From: Mycolicibacterium mengxianglii
Lineage (GTDB): Bacteria > Actinomycetota > Actinomycetes > Mycobacteriales > Mycobacteriaceae
Length of the DNA: 64,000 bases
Direction of reading: 5' to 3'
Assembly (NCBI RefSeq): GCF_015710575.1
Contig: NZ_CP065373.1
Span: forward strand, 5,642,001 to 5,706,000
Below are positions 1 to 10,700 of the stretch, piece by piece; the stretch's first letter is position 1; each line of letters opens with the position of its first letter. The position numbers and the translations under genes are program-made. The notes below the pieces were generated by a model. The model saw only the letters and a program-made list of their open reading frames with translations, was not told where the DNA came from and ran no database searches.

Positions 1-702
1 GGCGATCTGGCCCCTGACGTCCGGGCAACGCTGCAGGCGTACAAGATTCGGCGATCCAGCGGTGCCATCCATCTCGAGGACGCGCTGACCCAGCACGAGG
101 TGCTCGCCGCTCTGTCCGCCGGCGCCGACGTCGCCATTCAGGAGATCAGGGCAGGTGGTCAGCTGTTGATCAGCGGCGATCTCGGCATCGGGAACACCAC
201 CCCGGCCGCGGCGTTGGTGGCTGCCGGTCTCGGACTGCCCGCCGGTGAGGTCGTGGGCCGCGGCAGCGGCATCGACGACAAGGCGTTGCGGCACAAGACA
301 ACCGTCATCGACACCGCACTGGCACGCGTCGGCGATCGCGCAACCGACCCCGTAGCGACACTGGCCGCGCTCGGCAGTGCCGATCTGGCCGCGTCGACAG
401 GCTATCTGCTCACCGCTGCACGCCTCGGTGTCCCGGCGTTGCTCGACGGTCTGATGGCGGTCGCATGCGCCCTCACTGCCGATCGGATAGCGCCCGGAGC
501 GGCAGCCTGGTTCATCGCCGGGCATCGCTCCACCGAGCCGGCGCAGAGCCTCGCCCTGGACAAGCTCGGCCTCGCCCCGATTCTGGACCTCGAAATGCGC
601 CTCGGCGAAGGCTCCGGCGCGGTCGCCGCCGTGCCCCTCCTGCGCAGCGCTGCCGCCATGCTCATCAGCACGGCACTGCTCAGCGAGCTGATGCCCGAGT
701 GA
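1..702 (+). CDS. cobT: Nicotinate-nucleotide--dimethylbenzimidazole phosphoribosyltransferase, 5'-truncated
   Basis: Transfers phosphoribose from nicotinate mononucleotide to 5,6-dimethylbenzimidazole, making alpha-ribazole phosphate for the lower ligand of cobalamin. The frame is open from base 1, so the N-terminus lies outside the window. The visible part has the family's glycine-rich stretch GDLGIGNTTPAAAL (about 160-220) and the C-terminal run GSGAVAAVPLLRSAAAML. It is immediately followed by cobD and lies in a B12 gene block. The family catalytic Glu near the C-terminus fits the RLGEGSGA segment. In-frame GTG codons inside the gene (for example at 100) are not the start because the homologous sequence continues upstream. 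Confidence 0.93.
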   Translation, partial: GDLAPDVRATLQAYKIRRSSGAIHLEDALTQHEVLAALSAGADVAIQEIRAGGQLLISGDLGIGNTTPAAALVAAGLGLPAGEVVGRGSGIDDKALRHKTTVIDTALARVGDRATDPVATLAALGSADLAASTGYLLTAARLGVPALLDGLMAVACALTADRIAPGAAAWFIAGHRSTEPAQSLALDKLGLAPILDLEMRLGEGSGAVAAVPLLRSAAAMLISTALLSELMPE

Positions 703-753
703 ATGGTCACGTTCCACGGTGACTCGCCTCGCAAACTCAGGCGGCCGGCGACG

Positions 754-1749
754 ATGAATTCGATGCAGGCACGAGCGGTCGGGTTGCTTCTCGGCCACGC
801 CGCAGACCAGGTGCTCGGCGACCCGCGTCGATTTCACCCGGTCGCCGGATTCGGCAGGGCGGCAACCTGGCTGGAGCAACGTACCTACGCAGACAGCCGA
901 GCGCGCGGAACCGCATACGTGGTCGTTCTGCTCGGCGCAACCACCGCGATCGCCGCCACCGCGGAGCGGTGCGCCCGCCGGCCGGTGGCGCGCGCCCTGC
1001 TGACTGCCGTGGTGACCTGGGCTGTCCTGGGCGGCCGTTCTCTGGACCGTGAGGCCGAAGCCGTTCACGACCTCCTGCTCGCCGATGACCTGCCGGGAGC
1101 GCGGAGGCGACTTCGCCATCTGGTGGGCCGCGATACCGGCAGTCTGACGCCAGATCAGATCGCGCGCGCCGTCATAGAATCCGTCGCAGAGAACACCAGC
1201 GACGCGGTGGTGACCTCTTACTTCTGGGGAGCAGTGGCAGGTGTACCCGGATTGGTCGCCCACCGTGCGGCCAACACTCTCGACGCGATGGTCGGCCACC
1301 ACAACGCCCGTTATGAGAACTTCGGTTGGGCGGCAGCCCGTCTCGATGATGTATTGGGCTACCCCGGCGCCCGCCTCGCAGGTCTGCTGAGCGTGGTCCT
1401 GGGGCCGGATTCACCCGGCGCACTGGTTGCCTGGCGGCGTGATGCCCGTCGTCATCCCAGTCCCAACGCGGGGGTGATCGAGGCGAGTTTCGCCGGCGCA
1501 CTGGGTCTCACACTGGGCGGCACCAATACCTATTACGGTGACAGGCTCGAGCACCGGGCGCTGATGGGCCAGGGTCGTGTACCCGTACCTGACGACATAC
1601 CGCCGACTCGCCGGCTTGCCCGCCGGGTCGGCCTGGGGGCCGCACTCACTGCCGCCGCTGTCTCGCTCTTGCGGGGCTCTCCGGCCGTTACCCGGTCGAT
1701 CCTGCACTGTGCTCGTGCCGGATCTGCGGCAGCGGCCGACCGAACTTGA
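754..1749 (+). CDS. cobD: Adenosylcobinamide-phosphate synthase (CobD/CbiB)
   Basis: Membrane enzyme that attaches aminopropanol phosphate (or its analogue) to adenosylcobyric acid. The N-terminus reads GLLLGHAADQVLGDPRRFHPVAGFG, the usual CbiB opening, and the middle has ESVAENTSDAVVTSYFWGAVAGVPG and the ANTLDAMVGHHNARYENFGWAAARLDD region, both family hallmarks. Several hydrophobic segments are visible. An ATG at 703 directly follows the cobT stop, but the 17 residues it adds do not look like the family, so I prefer 754 (763 is also possible; neither has a strong Shine-Dalgarno). The 3' end overlaps the convergent ABC ATPase gene by 62 bases. Confidence 0.9.
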   Translation: MNSMQARAVGLLLGHAADQVLGDPRRFHPVAGFGRAATWLEQRTYADSRARGTAYVVVLLGATTAIAATAERCARRPVARALLTAVVTWAVLGGRSLDREAEAVHDLLLADDLPGARRRLRHLVGRDTGSLTPDQIARAVIESVAENTSDAVVTSYFWGAVAGVPGLVAHRAANTLDAMVGHHNARYENFGWAAARLDDVLGYPGARLAGLLSVVLGPDSPGALVAWRRDARRHPSPNAGVIEASFAGALGLTLGGTNTYYGDRLEHRALMGQGRVPVPDDIPPTRRLARRVGLGAALTAAAVSLLRGSPAVTRSILHCARAGSAAAADRT

Positions 1750-2488
1750 CGCACGGGCGGCCATCTTCGAGTTCCACGGTGGCTTCGACTTCGTACACCT
1801 CAGCGATGACCGCAGGGGTCAGCACCGCCGCGGGCGAACCCGCGCAGTGGACCCTGCCCCGGTGGAGAACGACGAGCTCCTGGCAGTACCTGGCCGCCAG
1901 GTTGAGGTCATGCAGCGCCATCACCGTGGTGGTATCGGTCGAAGCCACCAGTTCCAGCAGTTCGAGCTGGTGGCGGATGTCGAGGTGGTTGGTCGGTTCA
2001 TCGAGAAGCAGCTCTGTGGGTTCTTGGGCCAGCGCGCGGGCAATCTGCACTCGCTGACGTTCGCCGCCTGAGAGTGTGGAGTATCTCCGATCGAGTAGGT
2101 CTTCTACTCCTGTTGTCACAGAAGCAGACTCGACAATCCTTCGATCTCGCTCCGAGATGGGAGACCAGGCCGGCCGGTGTGGCAGGCGGCCGAGCTCCAC
2201 AACGTCGCGCACCGTGGGCTCTTGGTCGGTGGTCACCTCCTGATCCACCACGGCGAGCCTGCGCGCGAGCCGGCGGCGGCTCATCGGCGCCACATCAGCG
2301 TCGTCGAGCCGCACCACTCCCGACGACGTGGCGCGCAACCCAGCCAGCAGCCGCAGCAGCGAGGACTTGCCTGATCCATTCGGTCCGAGCAGGCCGACTG
2401 TGCTCCCGGTGGCGACGGTGATGTTCACACCGTCGACGATGAGTTTGTCACGAACCTGCCAGCTGACCCGCTCAGCCGCCAAGCTCAC
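1688..2488 (-). CDS. Cobalamin-type ABC importer, ATP-binding subunit (BtuD-like)
   Basis: ATPase of a FecCDE/BtuCD-type importer, 266 aa from the GTG at 2488. Visible motifs: Walker A GPNGSGKSS, Q-loop around VVDQEVTTDQEPT, signature LSGGERQRVQIA, Walker B LLLDEPTNHLDI and switch His in MALHDLNLA. The start is set by an AGGAGG box 5 nt upstream and by a 4-nt GTGA overlap with the permease stop; a much longer frame reaching back to 2863 lies over the permease gene and has low-complexity shadow sequence. It is the third gene of the riboswitch-controlled importer operon. Cobalamin as substrate is inferred from riboswitch and neighbours; the family also includes siderophore importers. Confidence 0.9.
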   Translation of the reverse strand: MSLAAERVSWQVRDKLIVDGVNITVATGSTVGLLGPNGSGKSSLLRLLAGLRATSSGVVRLDDADVAPMSRRRLARRLAVVDQEVTTDQEPTVRDVVELGRLPHRPAWSPISERDRRIVESASVTTGVEDLLDRRYSTLSGGERQRVQIARALAQEPTELLLDEPTNHLDIRHQLELLELVASTDTTTVMALHDLNLAARYCQELVVLHRGRVHCAGSPAAVLTPAVIAEVYEVEATVELEDGRPCVKFGRPLPQIRHEHSAGSTG

Positions 2489-3507
2489 GCGTTCCTCCTG
2501 CGCCGCAGCAAGATGACCACGAAAGCCGGAACCCCGACGATCGCGGTAGCAACGCCCACCGGAAGTTCCTGCGGGGCGATCACCACTCGTGCCGCGGTGT
2601 CCACCCACACCAGGAAGATCGCGCCGAGAATGGTGGCCGTCGGCACCAATACCCGGTGCCGGGTGCCTACCAGGGCACGGGCAGCGTGCGGCAGCACCAG
2701 ACCCACGAAGCCGATGGCGCCCGACGTGGACACGATCACCGCCGTCACCAAGGCAGTCACCCCCAACAGCAGCAACCGCACGCGCATCACCGAAACCCCC
2801 AGTGCCGACGCCGCATCCTGGCCGAACAGAAAGGCATCGAGGGAACCTGCGCTGGCCCAACACACCACCACCCCGAGGGCAACCAGCGCACCGCAGACTG
2901 CCACATCTCGCCAGGAAGCACTGCTCAGTGAACCCAACAGCCAGAACAGGATCCCGCGGGTCTGCTCCGCGTCAGCCGAGGTGAACACGATGAACGATGT
3001 CAACGCCGAGAACAACTGTGTCGCAGCAACACCTGCCAGGATCATCCGGTCCATGCCGCCACCGGCGGCGAAACCGAGCAAGAGCACCAGCGCGAATGCG
3101 GCAACCGCTCCGAAAAACGCGCCGACGGCCAGTCCGATTGCCCCTGCGCCGATTCCGAGCACCACGATCGAGACCGCACCGGTGGATGCGCCGGAAGCCA
3201 CACCGAGAATGAACGGATCCGCCAGCGGGTTTCGCAACAGCGATTGCAACATGACCCCGCACAGGGCCAGCCCTGCTCCGCAGGCTGCGGCCAACAGCGC
3301 CCGCGGCAATCGCAGCTCCCAGATGATGCTCTGCTGCAACAGCGACAGGTCCGACGAAGGGCCGCCCAAACGTTCCAGTACCGCCGCATAAGCGTCTCGT
3401 GGTCCCAGGTCAGACGGACCAATCGTGGTCGCCATGGCAATCGAGAGCAACAGCAGTACCAGCCCGGCCGGCCAGATCACCGCTGGGGATCGCAGGTGCA
3501 ATGCCAC
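2485..3507 (-). CDS. Cobalamin-type ABC importer, FecCD/BtuC-like permease
   Basis: Integral membrane permease, 340 aa with about ten hydrophobic segments. Family motifs are the N-terminal LRLPRALLAAACGAGLALCGVMLQSLLRNPLADP and the C-terminal SGAIGFVGLVLPHAARALVGTRHR, the region that contacts the ATPase. It sits 6 nt after the binding-protein gene and overlaps the ATPase gene by 4 nt, so the three are probably one transcript starting at the riboswitch. Substrate inference (B12 or a corrinoid) rests on genomic context. Confidence 0.92.
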   Translation of the reverse strand: MALHLRSPAVIWPAGLVLLLLSIAMATTIGPSDLGPRDAYAAVLERLGGPSSDLSLLQQSIIWELRLPRALLAAACGAGLALCGVMLQSLLRNPLADPFILGVASGASTGAVSIVVLGIGAGAIGLAVGAFFGAVAAFALVLLLGFAAGGGMDRMILAGVAATQLFSALTSFIVFTSADAEQTRGILFWLLGSLSSASWRDVAVCGALVALGVVVCWASAGSLDAFLFGQDAASALGVSVMRVRLLLLGVTALVTAVIVSTSGAIGFVGLVLPHAARALVGTRHRVLVPTATILGAIFLVWVDTAARVVIAPQELPVGVATAIVGVPAFVVILLRRRRNA

Positions 3508-3513
3508 GACAGG

Positions 3514-4530
3514 TCAGCTGCGCAGACCGTGCTCGCGCAGCCCGTCGGCCACCTTCTCCATGGCATCCACAATGCGGATCGACGGGTTCAGTTCGGCACC
3601 GGCCAACCCGACGTAGCGCTTGTTCTTCACCGCGGTCATCTCACGGGTCACCGGGTTCGATTCCAGGAATGCTATTTTCGCCGCGGCGTTCTCAGCTGTC
3701 TGACTTTTACGCGTCAGGTCCCCGAGGATCAGCACGTCCGGATCACGTTGCGCGACCGTCTCCCAGCTGATCTGCGGCCAATCCTCTGCGGCGTCGTCGA
3801 AGACGTTCTTCAGCCCGAGCGTGCGGGTGATGATCCCCGGTCCGCCGCAGCAGCCGGCCATATACGGTGATTCAGAATTGGCGAACCAGTACAGCACCGA
3901 CACGCCGTCGGCGTTGTCCACCGAAATCGCATCGAGGCGCTCCTGCATCCCGGCCACGATTTCCTCGCCTTTGTCCTCAGCGCCGACCAGCGTCGCCACG
4001 TCCCGGATTTCGTCGAAAACCGAGTCGAGTTCGAGAGTGGTGGTCCGAGGCCCGTCCGAGTTCCCGGCCTCCTTCGTACATTCGATCGCTGACATGTAGG
4101 AGGGCACCCCCAACTGCTGGAGTGCCTCCGGGGTGGTGACTCCCCCGGGCCCAAGAGTGCCCTGCAGCGAGGCCGTCACCAGATCCGGCTCCTTGTCCAG
4201 GACTGCTTCAAACGACGGAGCCTGGTCGGCCAACCGGGCGACATTCTCGTTGTCGCTTGCCAGAGACGGCAGGATCGGATCGGTCCACCCGGCGGCGCCC
4301 ACCACCCGGTCCGCCACACCGAGTGACAACAACACCTCGGTACTGCCCTGATTCAGCGAGACGATGCGCTCCGGCGGCTTCTCGATCACCACTTCACGCC
4401 CGCAGTTCTCGATGGTGATGGGATAGCCGTCCGGCGTCGCTTCCGAGGAACCCTCAGCAGCCGGGCTGCAGCCCGCCAGTACGAGGGTCGCGATGGAAAC
4501 CGAGAGCAGGACAGGACGATAGGGACGCAT
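3514..4530 (-). CDS. Cobalamin-type ABC importer, substrate-binding lipoprotein (BtuF-like)
   Basis: Extracytoplasmic binding protein of about 338 aa. The N-terminus is a typical lipoprotein signal: MRPYRP, a hydrophobic core and the lipobox LAGC, followed by a Ser/Glu-rich linker. The body shows the periplasmic-binding-protein fold motifs PERIVSLNQGSTEVLLSLGV and DPDVLILGD. I place the start at 4530 rather than the ATG at 4545 because the GAAGGA box lies between the two and is correctly spaced only for 4530. First gene after the cobalamin riboswitch at 4595-4775, which supports B12 as ligand. Confidence 0.88.
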   Translation of the reverse strand: MRPYRPVLLSVSIATLVLAGCSPAAEGSSEATPDGYPITIENCGREVVIEKPPERIVSLNQGSTEVLLSLGVADRVVGAAGWTDPILPSLASDNENVARLADQAPSFEAVLDKEPDLVTASLQGTLGPGGVTTPEALQQLGVPSYMSAIECTKEAGNSDGPRTTTLELDSVFDEIRDVATLVGAEDKGEEIVAGMQERLDAISVDNADGVSVLYWFANSESPYMAGCCGGPGIITRTLGLKNVFDDAAEDWPQISWETVAQRDPDVLILGDLTRKSQTAENAAAKIAFLESNPVTREMTAVKNKRYVGLAGAELNPSIRIVDAMEKVADGLREHGLRS

Positions 4531-4594
4531 GACGATCCTTCGCATCAGGGGTCCGGTCAGCGAGACCCGATGATCTGTCCGCAGCGGCTGCCAC

Positions 4595-4775
4595 GGACGC
4601 CAGCAGGTATTCGGACTCGGGGGTCATCCTCGGCGGGCCGCCTTCCCAGGAGCGCGAACTCCCAGTGGCTCTCATTGCTGAGTGGCCTACCTCGTCATCC
4701 CCTCACCGCTGCGTGTCAGCCCCGGATTCTCACCGGGTTCCCTGCATTTTCGCCGAGGCGACTGGCTTGCCAAGC
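4595..4775 (-). promoter_or_regulatory. Cobalamin riboswitch upstream of the importer operon
   Basis: On the minus strand the conserved elements occur in the expected order: GGGAACCCGGTGAGAATCC (4742-4724 and on), then GCCACTGGGAG (4669-4659), then the B12 box AGTCCGAATACCTGC (4617-4603). Spacing and order match the long class of Cobalamin riboswitches. About 70 nt separate the B12 box from the BtuF start; I could not identify a convincing terminator, so the mode (translational or transcriptional) is open. Boundaries are approximate. Confidence 0.93.
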
Positions 4776-4799
4776 GTAGCAACCGGGTCGGCCCCGCCA

Positions 4800-5537
4800 T
4801 CACGTCAGCGTGCGCACCCAGGAGAGCGCCTCCTCCACACTGCACACCACTGGGATGTCTCCTGCTGGTCTCGGCCGACGCACGATCACCACCGGCACGC
4901 CCAACTGGTCTGCTGCCTGCATCTTGGGCCAGGTGTGTTCCCCACCGGAGTCCTTGGTGACCAGCACATCGGAACGGTGTTCGCGCAGCAGTGCGACTTC
5001 ATCCGGCAGTGCGTAGGGTCCCCGGCTGCTCAACACCTGCCAATTGGCGGGCAGCTGGACGCTGGGCTCATCCACCACGCGGGCAAGTACTTTCAGCTCC
5101 CGCAGAGCCGGGATGAAGCGCTCGAGCTGTTGCCGACCTACGGTGAGGAAGGGTCGCAAGCCGAGCCGTGCGGCTTCGCCTGCGGCCTGCTCGTGAGTGT
5201 CCACCCAATGCCACGACGATCGCGACCGGTCAGACCACCCCGGGCGTTCGAGCCGCACCAGCGGTGTCTGTGCGGCGGAGCAGGCCGCGACCGCATTGGC
5301 CGATATCGTCGCCGCGAACGGGTGTGTGGCATCGACGACCGCATCGTAATCCGCCAGCGCAGAACGCAATCCGTCGATACCACCGAAGCCGCCGATCAGC
5401 ACCGGACCCACCGGCATCCGCGGTCTGGCGACCCGCCCGGCCAGCGAGCTCGTCACGTCCACCCCATCGGCCATCAAACGCTCGGCGAGCGACCTCGCTT
5501 CCGCGGTGCCTCCCAACAACAGGACCCGAACAGTCAT
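4800..5537 (-). CDS. cobK: Precorrin-6A reductase
   Basis: Reduces precorrin-6A to precorrin-6B with NADPH in the aerobic corrin pathway. The N-terminal nucleotide-binding turn [17 protein letters not shown] and the [13 protein letters not shown] and RLERPGW segments are typical of CobK/CbiJ. About 245 aa, the normal length. It is the last gene of the cobN-cobF-cobQ-cobK operon. The ATG at 5537 shares one base with the cobQ stop (TGATG); a GTG at 5540 is the alternative. Confidence 0.9.
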   Translation of the reverse strand: MTVRVLLLGGTAEARSLAERLMADGVDVTSSLAGRVARPRMPVGPVLIGGFGGIDGLRSALADYDAVVDATHPFAATISANAVAACSAAQTPLVRLERPGWSDRSRSSWHWVDTHEQAAGEAARLGLRPFLTVGRQQLERFIPALRELKVLARVVDEPSVQLPANWQVLSSRGPYALPDEVALLREHRSDVLVTKDSGGEHTWPKMQAADQLGVPVVIVRRPRPAGDIPVVCSVEEALSWVRTLT

Positions 5538-7012
5538 CACGGCGCTCCAGGAGAGAGAAAGGGCAGACCCGTCGGGCCACCCTGAAAGGCGAGTTCTACC
5601 AACGCATCAACATCGAGGTGCTGTTCTACCAGGTCACCCAGTAAGTCCAGTCGACGCTCGCGCGCGGCCGGGAAACTGGCGCCCGACGGCTCCAGCCCCA
5701 GAGTCTCCCGCAGGAATGCTGCGCGCAGTTCATCACCTTCGAGAGCTCCATGCCACATCGTCCCGAAGATGTGGTCATCCCTGGCCCCACCGAGGAATTC
5801 GTCCACACCTGCGCCCCGTGTGATGCGGCCGTGATGAATCTCGTACCCCGCCGCCGCAACCCCGAGTCCCGTACCCTCCGGCAGTCGCAGCGTTTTCGAC
5901 GCGGCGAAAGTGGTCTCGACGTCGAGTAGGCCGAGTCCATCGGCCTCGGCGACCTGACCCTCCACGCCGCCCGGGTCGCGAATCACGCGCCCCAGCATCT
6001 GGAAGCCCCCGCAGATCCCGAGCACCGGTTTGCCGGCGGCAGCATGTTCGAGCACGGCGCGATCCAATCCGCGTGCCCGCATCCACGCCAGATCAGCGAT
6101 CGTGGCGCGGGTGCCGGGCAGCACCACCAGGTCGGCATCGCCCAGTGCGCGGGGATCGGAGACGAAAACGACATCCAGGTCCGGTTCGAGGCCGAGCGCG
6201 TCGACATCGGTGAAGTTGCTGACCCGGGGCAGCCGTACCACTGCCACCCGGCGCGCCGCTGTGCCCGCGGAACGACGTCCCTGCAGATCAAGCGCGTCTT
6301 CGGAGTCCAGCCACAGCTCGGGGTGCCACGGTAGCGTCCCGTAGACCCGCCGCCCGGTCACGCGCTCGAGATCACGCAGGCCCGGTGCCAGCAGGTCGAG
6401 GTCGCCACGGAACTTGTTCACCACGAAGCCCGCCACCAGTGCCTGATCCTCCGGTGAGAGCAACGCGACGGTGCCGAGGAATGCCGCGAACACTCCGCCG
6501 CGGTCGATGTCACCCACCACCACGGTGGGCAGACCACCATGACGCGCCAGTCCCATGTTCACGTAATCGCCTGAGCGCAGGTTGATTTCAGCCGGGCTGC
6601 CCGCGCCCTCGGCGACCACGACATCGAACCTGCCGGCAAGGTCGTCGAACGCCGCGTGCGCAGCTGATGCCAGTGCGCGGCGCCCGTCCAGCCAGTCCGA
6701 TGAGGACACCTCCCCCCACGGCTGCCCCATCAGCACGACATGGCTACGGCGGTCGCTGCCCGGTTTGAGCAGCACGGGGTTCATCGCCGCCTCGGGTGTC
6801 GCGTGTGCGGCCAGTGCCTGCACCCACTGCGCCCGTCCGATCTCCACGCCCTGCCCTTCCGGGCCGGCACACACCATCGAATTGTTGGACATGTTCTGCG
6901 CTTTGAAGGGCGCCACCTTGACACCGCGCCGGCTCAGCGCCCGGCACAGTCCCGTGGTCACGACGCTTTTGCCTGCGTCGCTGGTGGTTCCGGCGACGAG
7001 TATGCCGGCCAT
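5537..7012 (-). CDS. cobQ: Cobyric acid synthase, glutamine-hydrolysing
   Basis: Amidates adenosylcobyrinic acid a,c-diamide at four positions using ATP and glutamine. The N-terminal ATPase half begins with [19 protein letters not shown] (P-loop) and contains KAQNMSNNS; the C-terminal class I glutamine amidotransferase half has [10 protein letters not shown] with the nucleophile Cys near residue 334 and a GYEIHHG histidine motif. Length 491 aa is normal. The ATG overlaps the cobF stop by one base, indicating translational coupling. Confidence 0.94.
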   Translation of the reverse strand: MAGILVAGTTSDAGKSVVTTGLCRALSRRGVKVAPFKAQNMSNNSMVCAGPEGQGVEIGRAQWVQALAAHATPEAAMNPVLLKPGSDRRSHVVLMGQPWGEVSSSDWLDGRRALASAAHAAFDDLAGRFDVVVAEGAGSPAEINLRSGDYVNMGLARHGGLPTVVVGDIDRGGVFAAFLGTVALLSPEDQALVAGFVVNKFRGDLDLLAPGLRDLERVTGRRVYGTLPWHPELWLDSEDALDLQGRRSAGTAARRVAVVRLPRVSNFTDVDALGLEPDLDVVFVSDPRALGDADLVVLPGTRATIADLAWMRARGLDRAVLEHAAAGKPVLGICGGFQMLGRVIRDPGGVEGQVAEADGLGLLDVETTFAASKTLRLPEGTGLGVAAAGYEIHHGRITRGAGVDEFLGGARDDHIFGTMWHGALEGDELRAAFLRETLGLEPSGASFPAARERRLDLLGDLVEQHLDVDALVELAFQGGPTGLPFLSPGAP

Positions 7013-7797
7013 CAGGTCTTCCTGACCAGGAACAGATCCATCACCCAGCCGGCATCGGCCTTGGCCGACGCCCGGGCCCCGGCAACCGCGGGCAGCACTT
7101 CACCCAGCCTGCCACTGACCAGCTGTTCGCCTGCGGCCCCGAGGTTGGCGCCCCACCACAGCATCCAGTCATCGAGGCCGGTCAGATCGAGCCGCTCCGG
7201 TGGCGGGTTGAGCATTGCGACGATGTTGTCCAGCCCCGCCGCCACAGCCTCCTGCAGCCTGCGGCCGGTGGTGATGTGCACTGGTCGGCCGACCTCATGC
7301 AGCACGATGCGGTGCCGGGCGGCCAGCAGTTGCGGCGCGCTGATTCCGGGGAGAACGTCGAAATCCACGGAGACTCCGGCTTTTCGCAGCAGTTCACCGG
7401 CTTTTTCGACCACGCGGATGGTCGAGTCGTAGAGCGAGGGGTCCCCCCACACCAGGAACGCCGCGGTGCCACCGCGCTTTTCCAGGACGGCGGCGTACGC
7501 TGCGGCGCGCGCCTCGTGCCAATCAGTGACGGCGCCTTCGTATCCGGTGAGGCTCAATCCAGTGGACCGGTCCCGTTCGGGGTCACGGACGGGGATTATC
7601 TCGGGTGCCACCCTGGTTCCGGCGTGTACGCGGACGATCTCGCGTCGCAACGCCAGGAGCCCGTCATCCCCATCGTCGGCGCCCTTGTCGGCGGCCAGGA
7701 CGTAGTCGACCGTCTGTAAGGCTGCTGCGACCTCGGGTGTGACGTGATGGGGTCCCATGCCGACACCCAGGATGCGGACCCTGACGGACTGGCCCAT
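7012..7797 (-). CDS. cobF: Precorrin-6A synthase (deacetylating)
   Basis: SAM-dependent C1 methyltransferase that also releases acetate in the aerobic pathway. About 261 aa; begins with RVRILGVGMGPHHVTPEVAAAL and contains the family VWGDPSLYDSTIRVVE and GISAPQLLAARH segments. The start at 7797 is chosen because GGAGGA lies 9 nt upstream, one base separates it from the cobN stop, and homologous sequence starts here; an in-frame extension to 8184 runs inside cobN and is not credible. Confidence 0.9.
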   Translation of the reverse strand: MGQSVRVRILGVGMGPHHVTPEVAAALQTVDYVLAADKGADDGDDGLLALRREIVRVHAGTRVAPEIIPVRDPERDRSTGLSLTGYEGAVTDWHEARAAAYAAVLEKRGGTAAFLVWGDPSLYDSTIRVVEKAGELLRKAGVSVDFDVLPGISAPQLLAARHRIVLHEVGRPVHITTGRRLQEAVAAGLDNIVAMLNPPPERLDLTGLDDWMLWWGANLGAAGEQLVSGRLGEVLPAVAGARASAKADAGWVMDLFLVRKT

Positions 7798-7798
7798 C

Positions 7799-10700
7799 TC
7801 AGCGGTCCTCCAGATTGCCTTCGACGTCGAGGTAGGCCTGTTGCAACGCAGCCAGTGTCTCCGCCGAAGGGTCGGCCCACAGCCCCCGATCGGCCGCCTC
7901 CTGCAAACGCTCCACAATGCCTTGCAACGCCCACGGATTGGACGTATCCAGGAACTCGCGCGTGGTGGGGTCGAGTACGTATTCCTGCGCGAGCTTCTCG
8001 TACATCCAGTCGTGGACAACCCCCGCGGTGGCGTCGAATCCGAAAAGGTAGTCGACGGTCGCGGCGAGTTCGAAGGCACCCTTGTAGCCGTGTCGTCGCA
8101 TCGCCGCGATCCAGCGGGGATTGACCACACGGGACCGGAACACCCGGGCGGTCTCCTCCGACAGCGTCCGGGTGCGGACGGCATCTGGCGTCATCGAATC
8201 CCCCACGTATGCCCTGGGATCCGTGCCGGTGAGTGCGCGCACCGTCGCGATCATGCCGCCGTGGTACTGGAAGTAGTCGTCACTGTCGGCGATGTCGTGT
8301 TCGCGGGTGTCGATGTTCTTGGCGGCAACCTTGATCCGGGCGTAGTTGGTGCGCATGTCGCCGGCGGCGGCCACCCCGTCGAGGCCGCGGCCGTAGGCGA
8401 ACCCGCCCCATGCGGTGTAGACCTCGGCCAGGTCCTTGTCGTCGCGCCAGGTGCCCGCCTCCACCACCTGCAGGATGCCTGCCCCGTACGACCCCGGTTT
8501 GGAGCCGAAGATCCTTGTGGTGGCGCGTCGTTCGTCGCCATGTTCGGCCAGGTCCGCACGTGCATGGGCGGCCACGAAGTTCTGCTCATCAGACTCGGGC
8601 AGTGTCGCCACCATTTGGACGGCATCGTCGAGCATCGCGACGACGTGTGGAAACGCGTCGCGGAAGAAACCCGAGATGCGCACTGTCACATCGATTCGCG
8701 GCCGACCCAGTTCTTCCAGCGAGATCAGTTCAAGGCGCGACACCCGCCTGGATGCCTCGTCCCATTCGGGCCGGACACCCAGCAATGCCAGCACCTCGGC
8801 GATATCGTCGCCGGAGGTTCGCATCGCGCTGGTTCCCCACACCGACAAGCCCACCGACTCCGGGTAGGTGCCGGTGTCGTCGAGGTAGCGCTGGATCAGG
8901 GAGTCGGCCAGCGCCTGGCCTGTCTGCCAAGCGAGGCGTGACGGCACCGCGCGCGGGTCGACCGTGTAGAAGTTCCGGCCGGTCGGCAGGACGTTGACCA
9001 GGCCACGCAGCGGCGATCCCGACGGCCCGGGACGAATGAAGCCGCCTGACAGCGCGCGCATTATCGCGTCGAGCTCACCGGAGGTGCCGGCCAGACGCGG
9101 TATGACTTCCGTTGCAGCGAAGCGCAGTACCGCCTGAACGTCTGGATCATCGTGCAAGGTGTCCACGATGGCGGGGCTCCACTGCGCGTCTTCCATTGCC
9201 TCGACCAGAACCCTTGCGCGGCCCTCGATCTCGTCGACAGCCGTGGCGTCGGCACCTTCCTTCAAACCGAGCGCAGAACGCAGGCCGGGCACCGCGTGAT
9301 CCTGGCCGCCCCAGACCTGCGAGGCACGCAGGATGGCCAGCACCAGGTTGACCCGGGCCGGGCCCTGCGGTGCGCCGCCCAGCACATGCAGGCCGTCACG
9401 AATCTGGGCGTCCTTGATCTCGCACAGCCAGCCGTCGACGTGAAGGATGAAATCGTCGAAACTTTCATCGTCTGGCTGGTCCTCCAGCCCGAGATCGCGG
9501 TGCAGCTCCGCGGCATGCATGAGGTTCCAGATCTCGCCGCGGATGGCCGGCAGCTTCGCCGGGTCCATCGATGCGATGTTGCCGTACTCGTCGAGCAGCT
9601 GTTCCAGTCGCGCGATATCGCCGTAACTCTCGGCCCGCGCCATCGGTGGAATGAGGTGATCGACGATCGTGGCGTGCGCCCGCCGTTTGGCTTGCGCCCC
9701 CTCGCCCGGGTCGTTGACCAGGAACGGGTAGATCAGCGGCATATTGCCGATGGCGGCGTCGGTCGCGCAGTCCGCCGACAGTGCCGCATTCTTGCCGGGC
9801 AGCCACTCCATGGAGCCGTGTTTGCCCAGATGTACAACGGCATGTGCGCCGAAACCCTGTTCCAGCCAACGGTATGCACCCAGGTAGTGGTGGCTCGGCG
9901 GGAGGTCGGGGTCGTGATAGATCGCTACCGGGTTCTCTCCGAAGCCGCGTGGCGGCTGGATCATCAACACGATGTTCCCCGCCTGCAAGGCGGCGAGCAC
10001 GATCTCGCCTGCGTCGTTGACGAACAGGTTTCCCGGTGCCGCGCCCCAGGCTTCTGTCATCGCGTCGCGCAATCCGGCGGGCAGATGCGCTGTCCACGCC
10101 GCGTACTGCTCCGCGGTGATCTTGACATGGGCGTCGGTGAGCTGGGCGGTGGTGAGCCATTCCTGGTCCTGCCCGCCTGCGGCGATCAGGGCGTGAATGA
10201 GCTGGTCCCCGGCTTCGGTCTCGTCTTCGATATCGAGGACCCCGAATCCATCGCCGATGTCGTAGCCGTCCTCGGCCAGCCGGTGCAACAGTCGGACCGT
10301 CGAGGCGGGGGTGTCCAAGCCCACCGCGTTGCCGACCCTGGAATGCTTGGTGGGGTAGGCCGAAAGAACCAGCGCGAGCTTCTTTTCGGCATTCGGCACC
10401 CGGCTCAGCCGAGCATGATTCGCCGCGATCCCCGCGACCCGCGCGCAGCGTTCCGGGTCGGCGACGTAATGCGGAAGGCCGTCGCTGTCGATTTCCTTGA
10501 ACGAGAACGGCGCGGTGATGATGCGGCCGTCGAACTCCGGGATCGCGATCTGGTTGGCGGAGTCCAATGGGGTCACGCCGTCGTCGCTGGCTTCCCACTC
10601 CTCCCTCGAGGAGGTCAGGCACAGGCCCTGCAGAATCGGGATGTTGAGCGCGGCGAGGCGCTCCACATCCCACGAACCGTCCTCGCCGCCCGCGCTGGCC

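Noticed and set aside
2489..2863. N-terminal extension of the ABC ATPase
   Set aside because: Lies inside the permease gene; the GTG at 2488 has a strong RBS and the usual coupling overlap.
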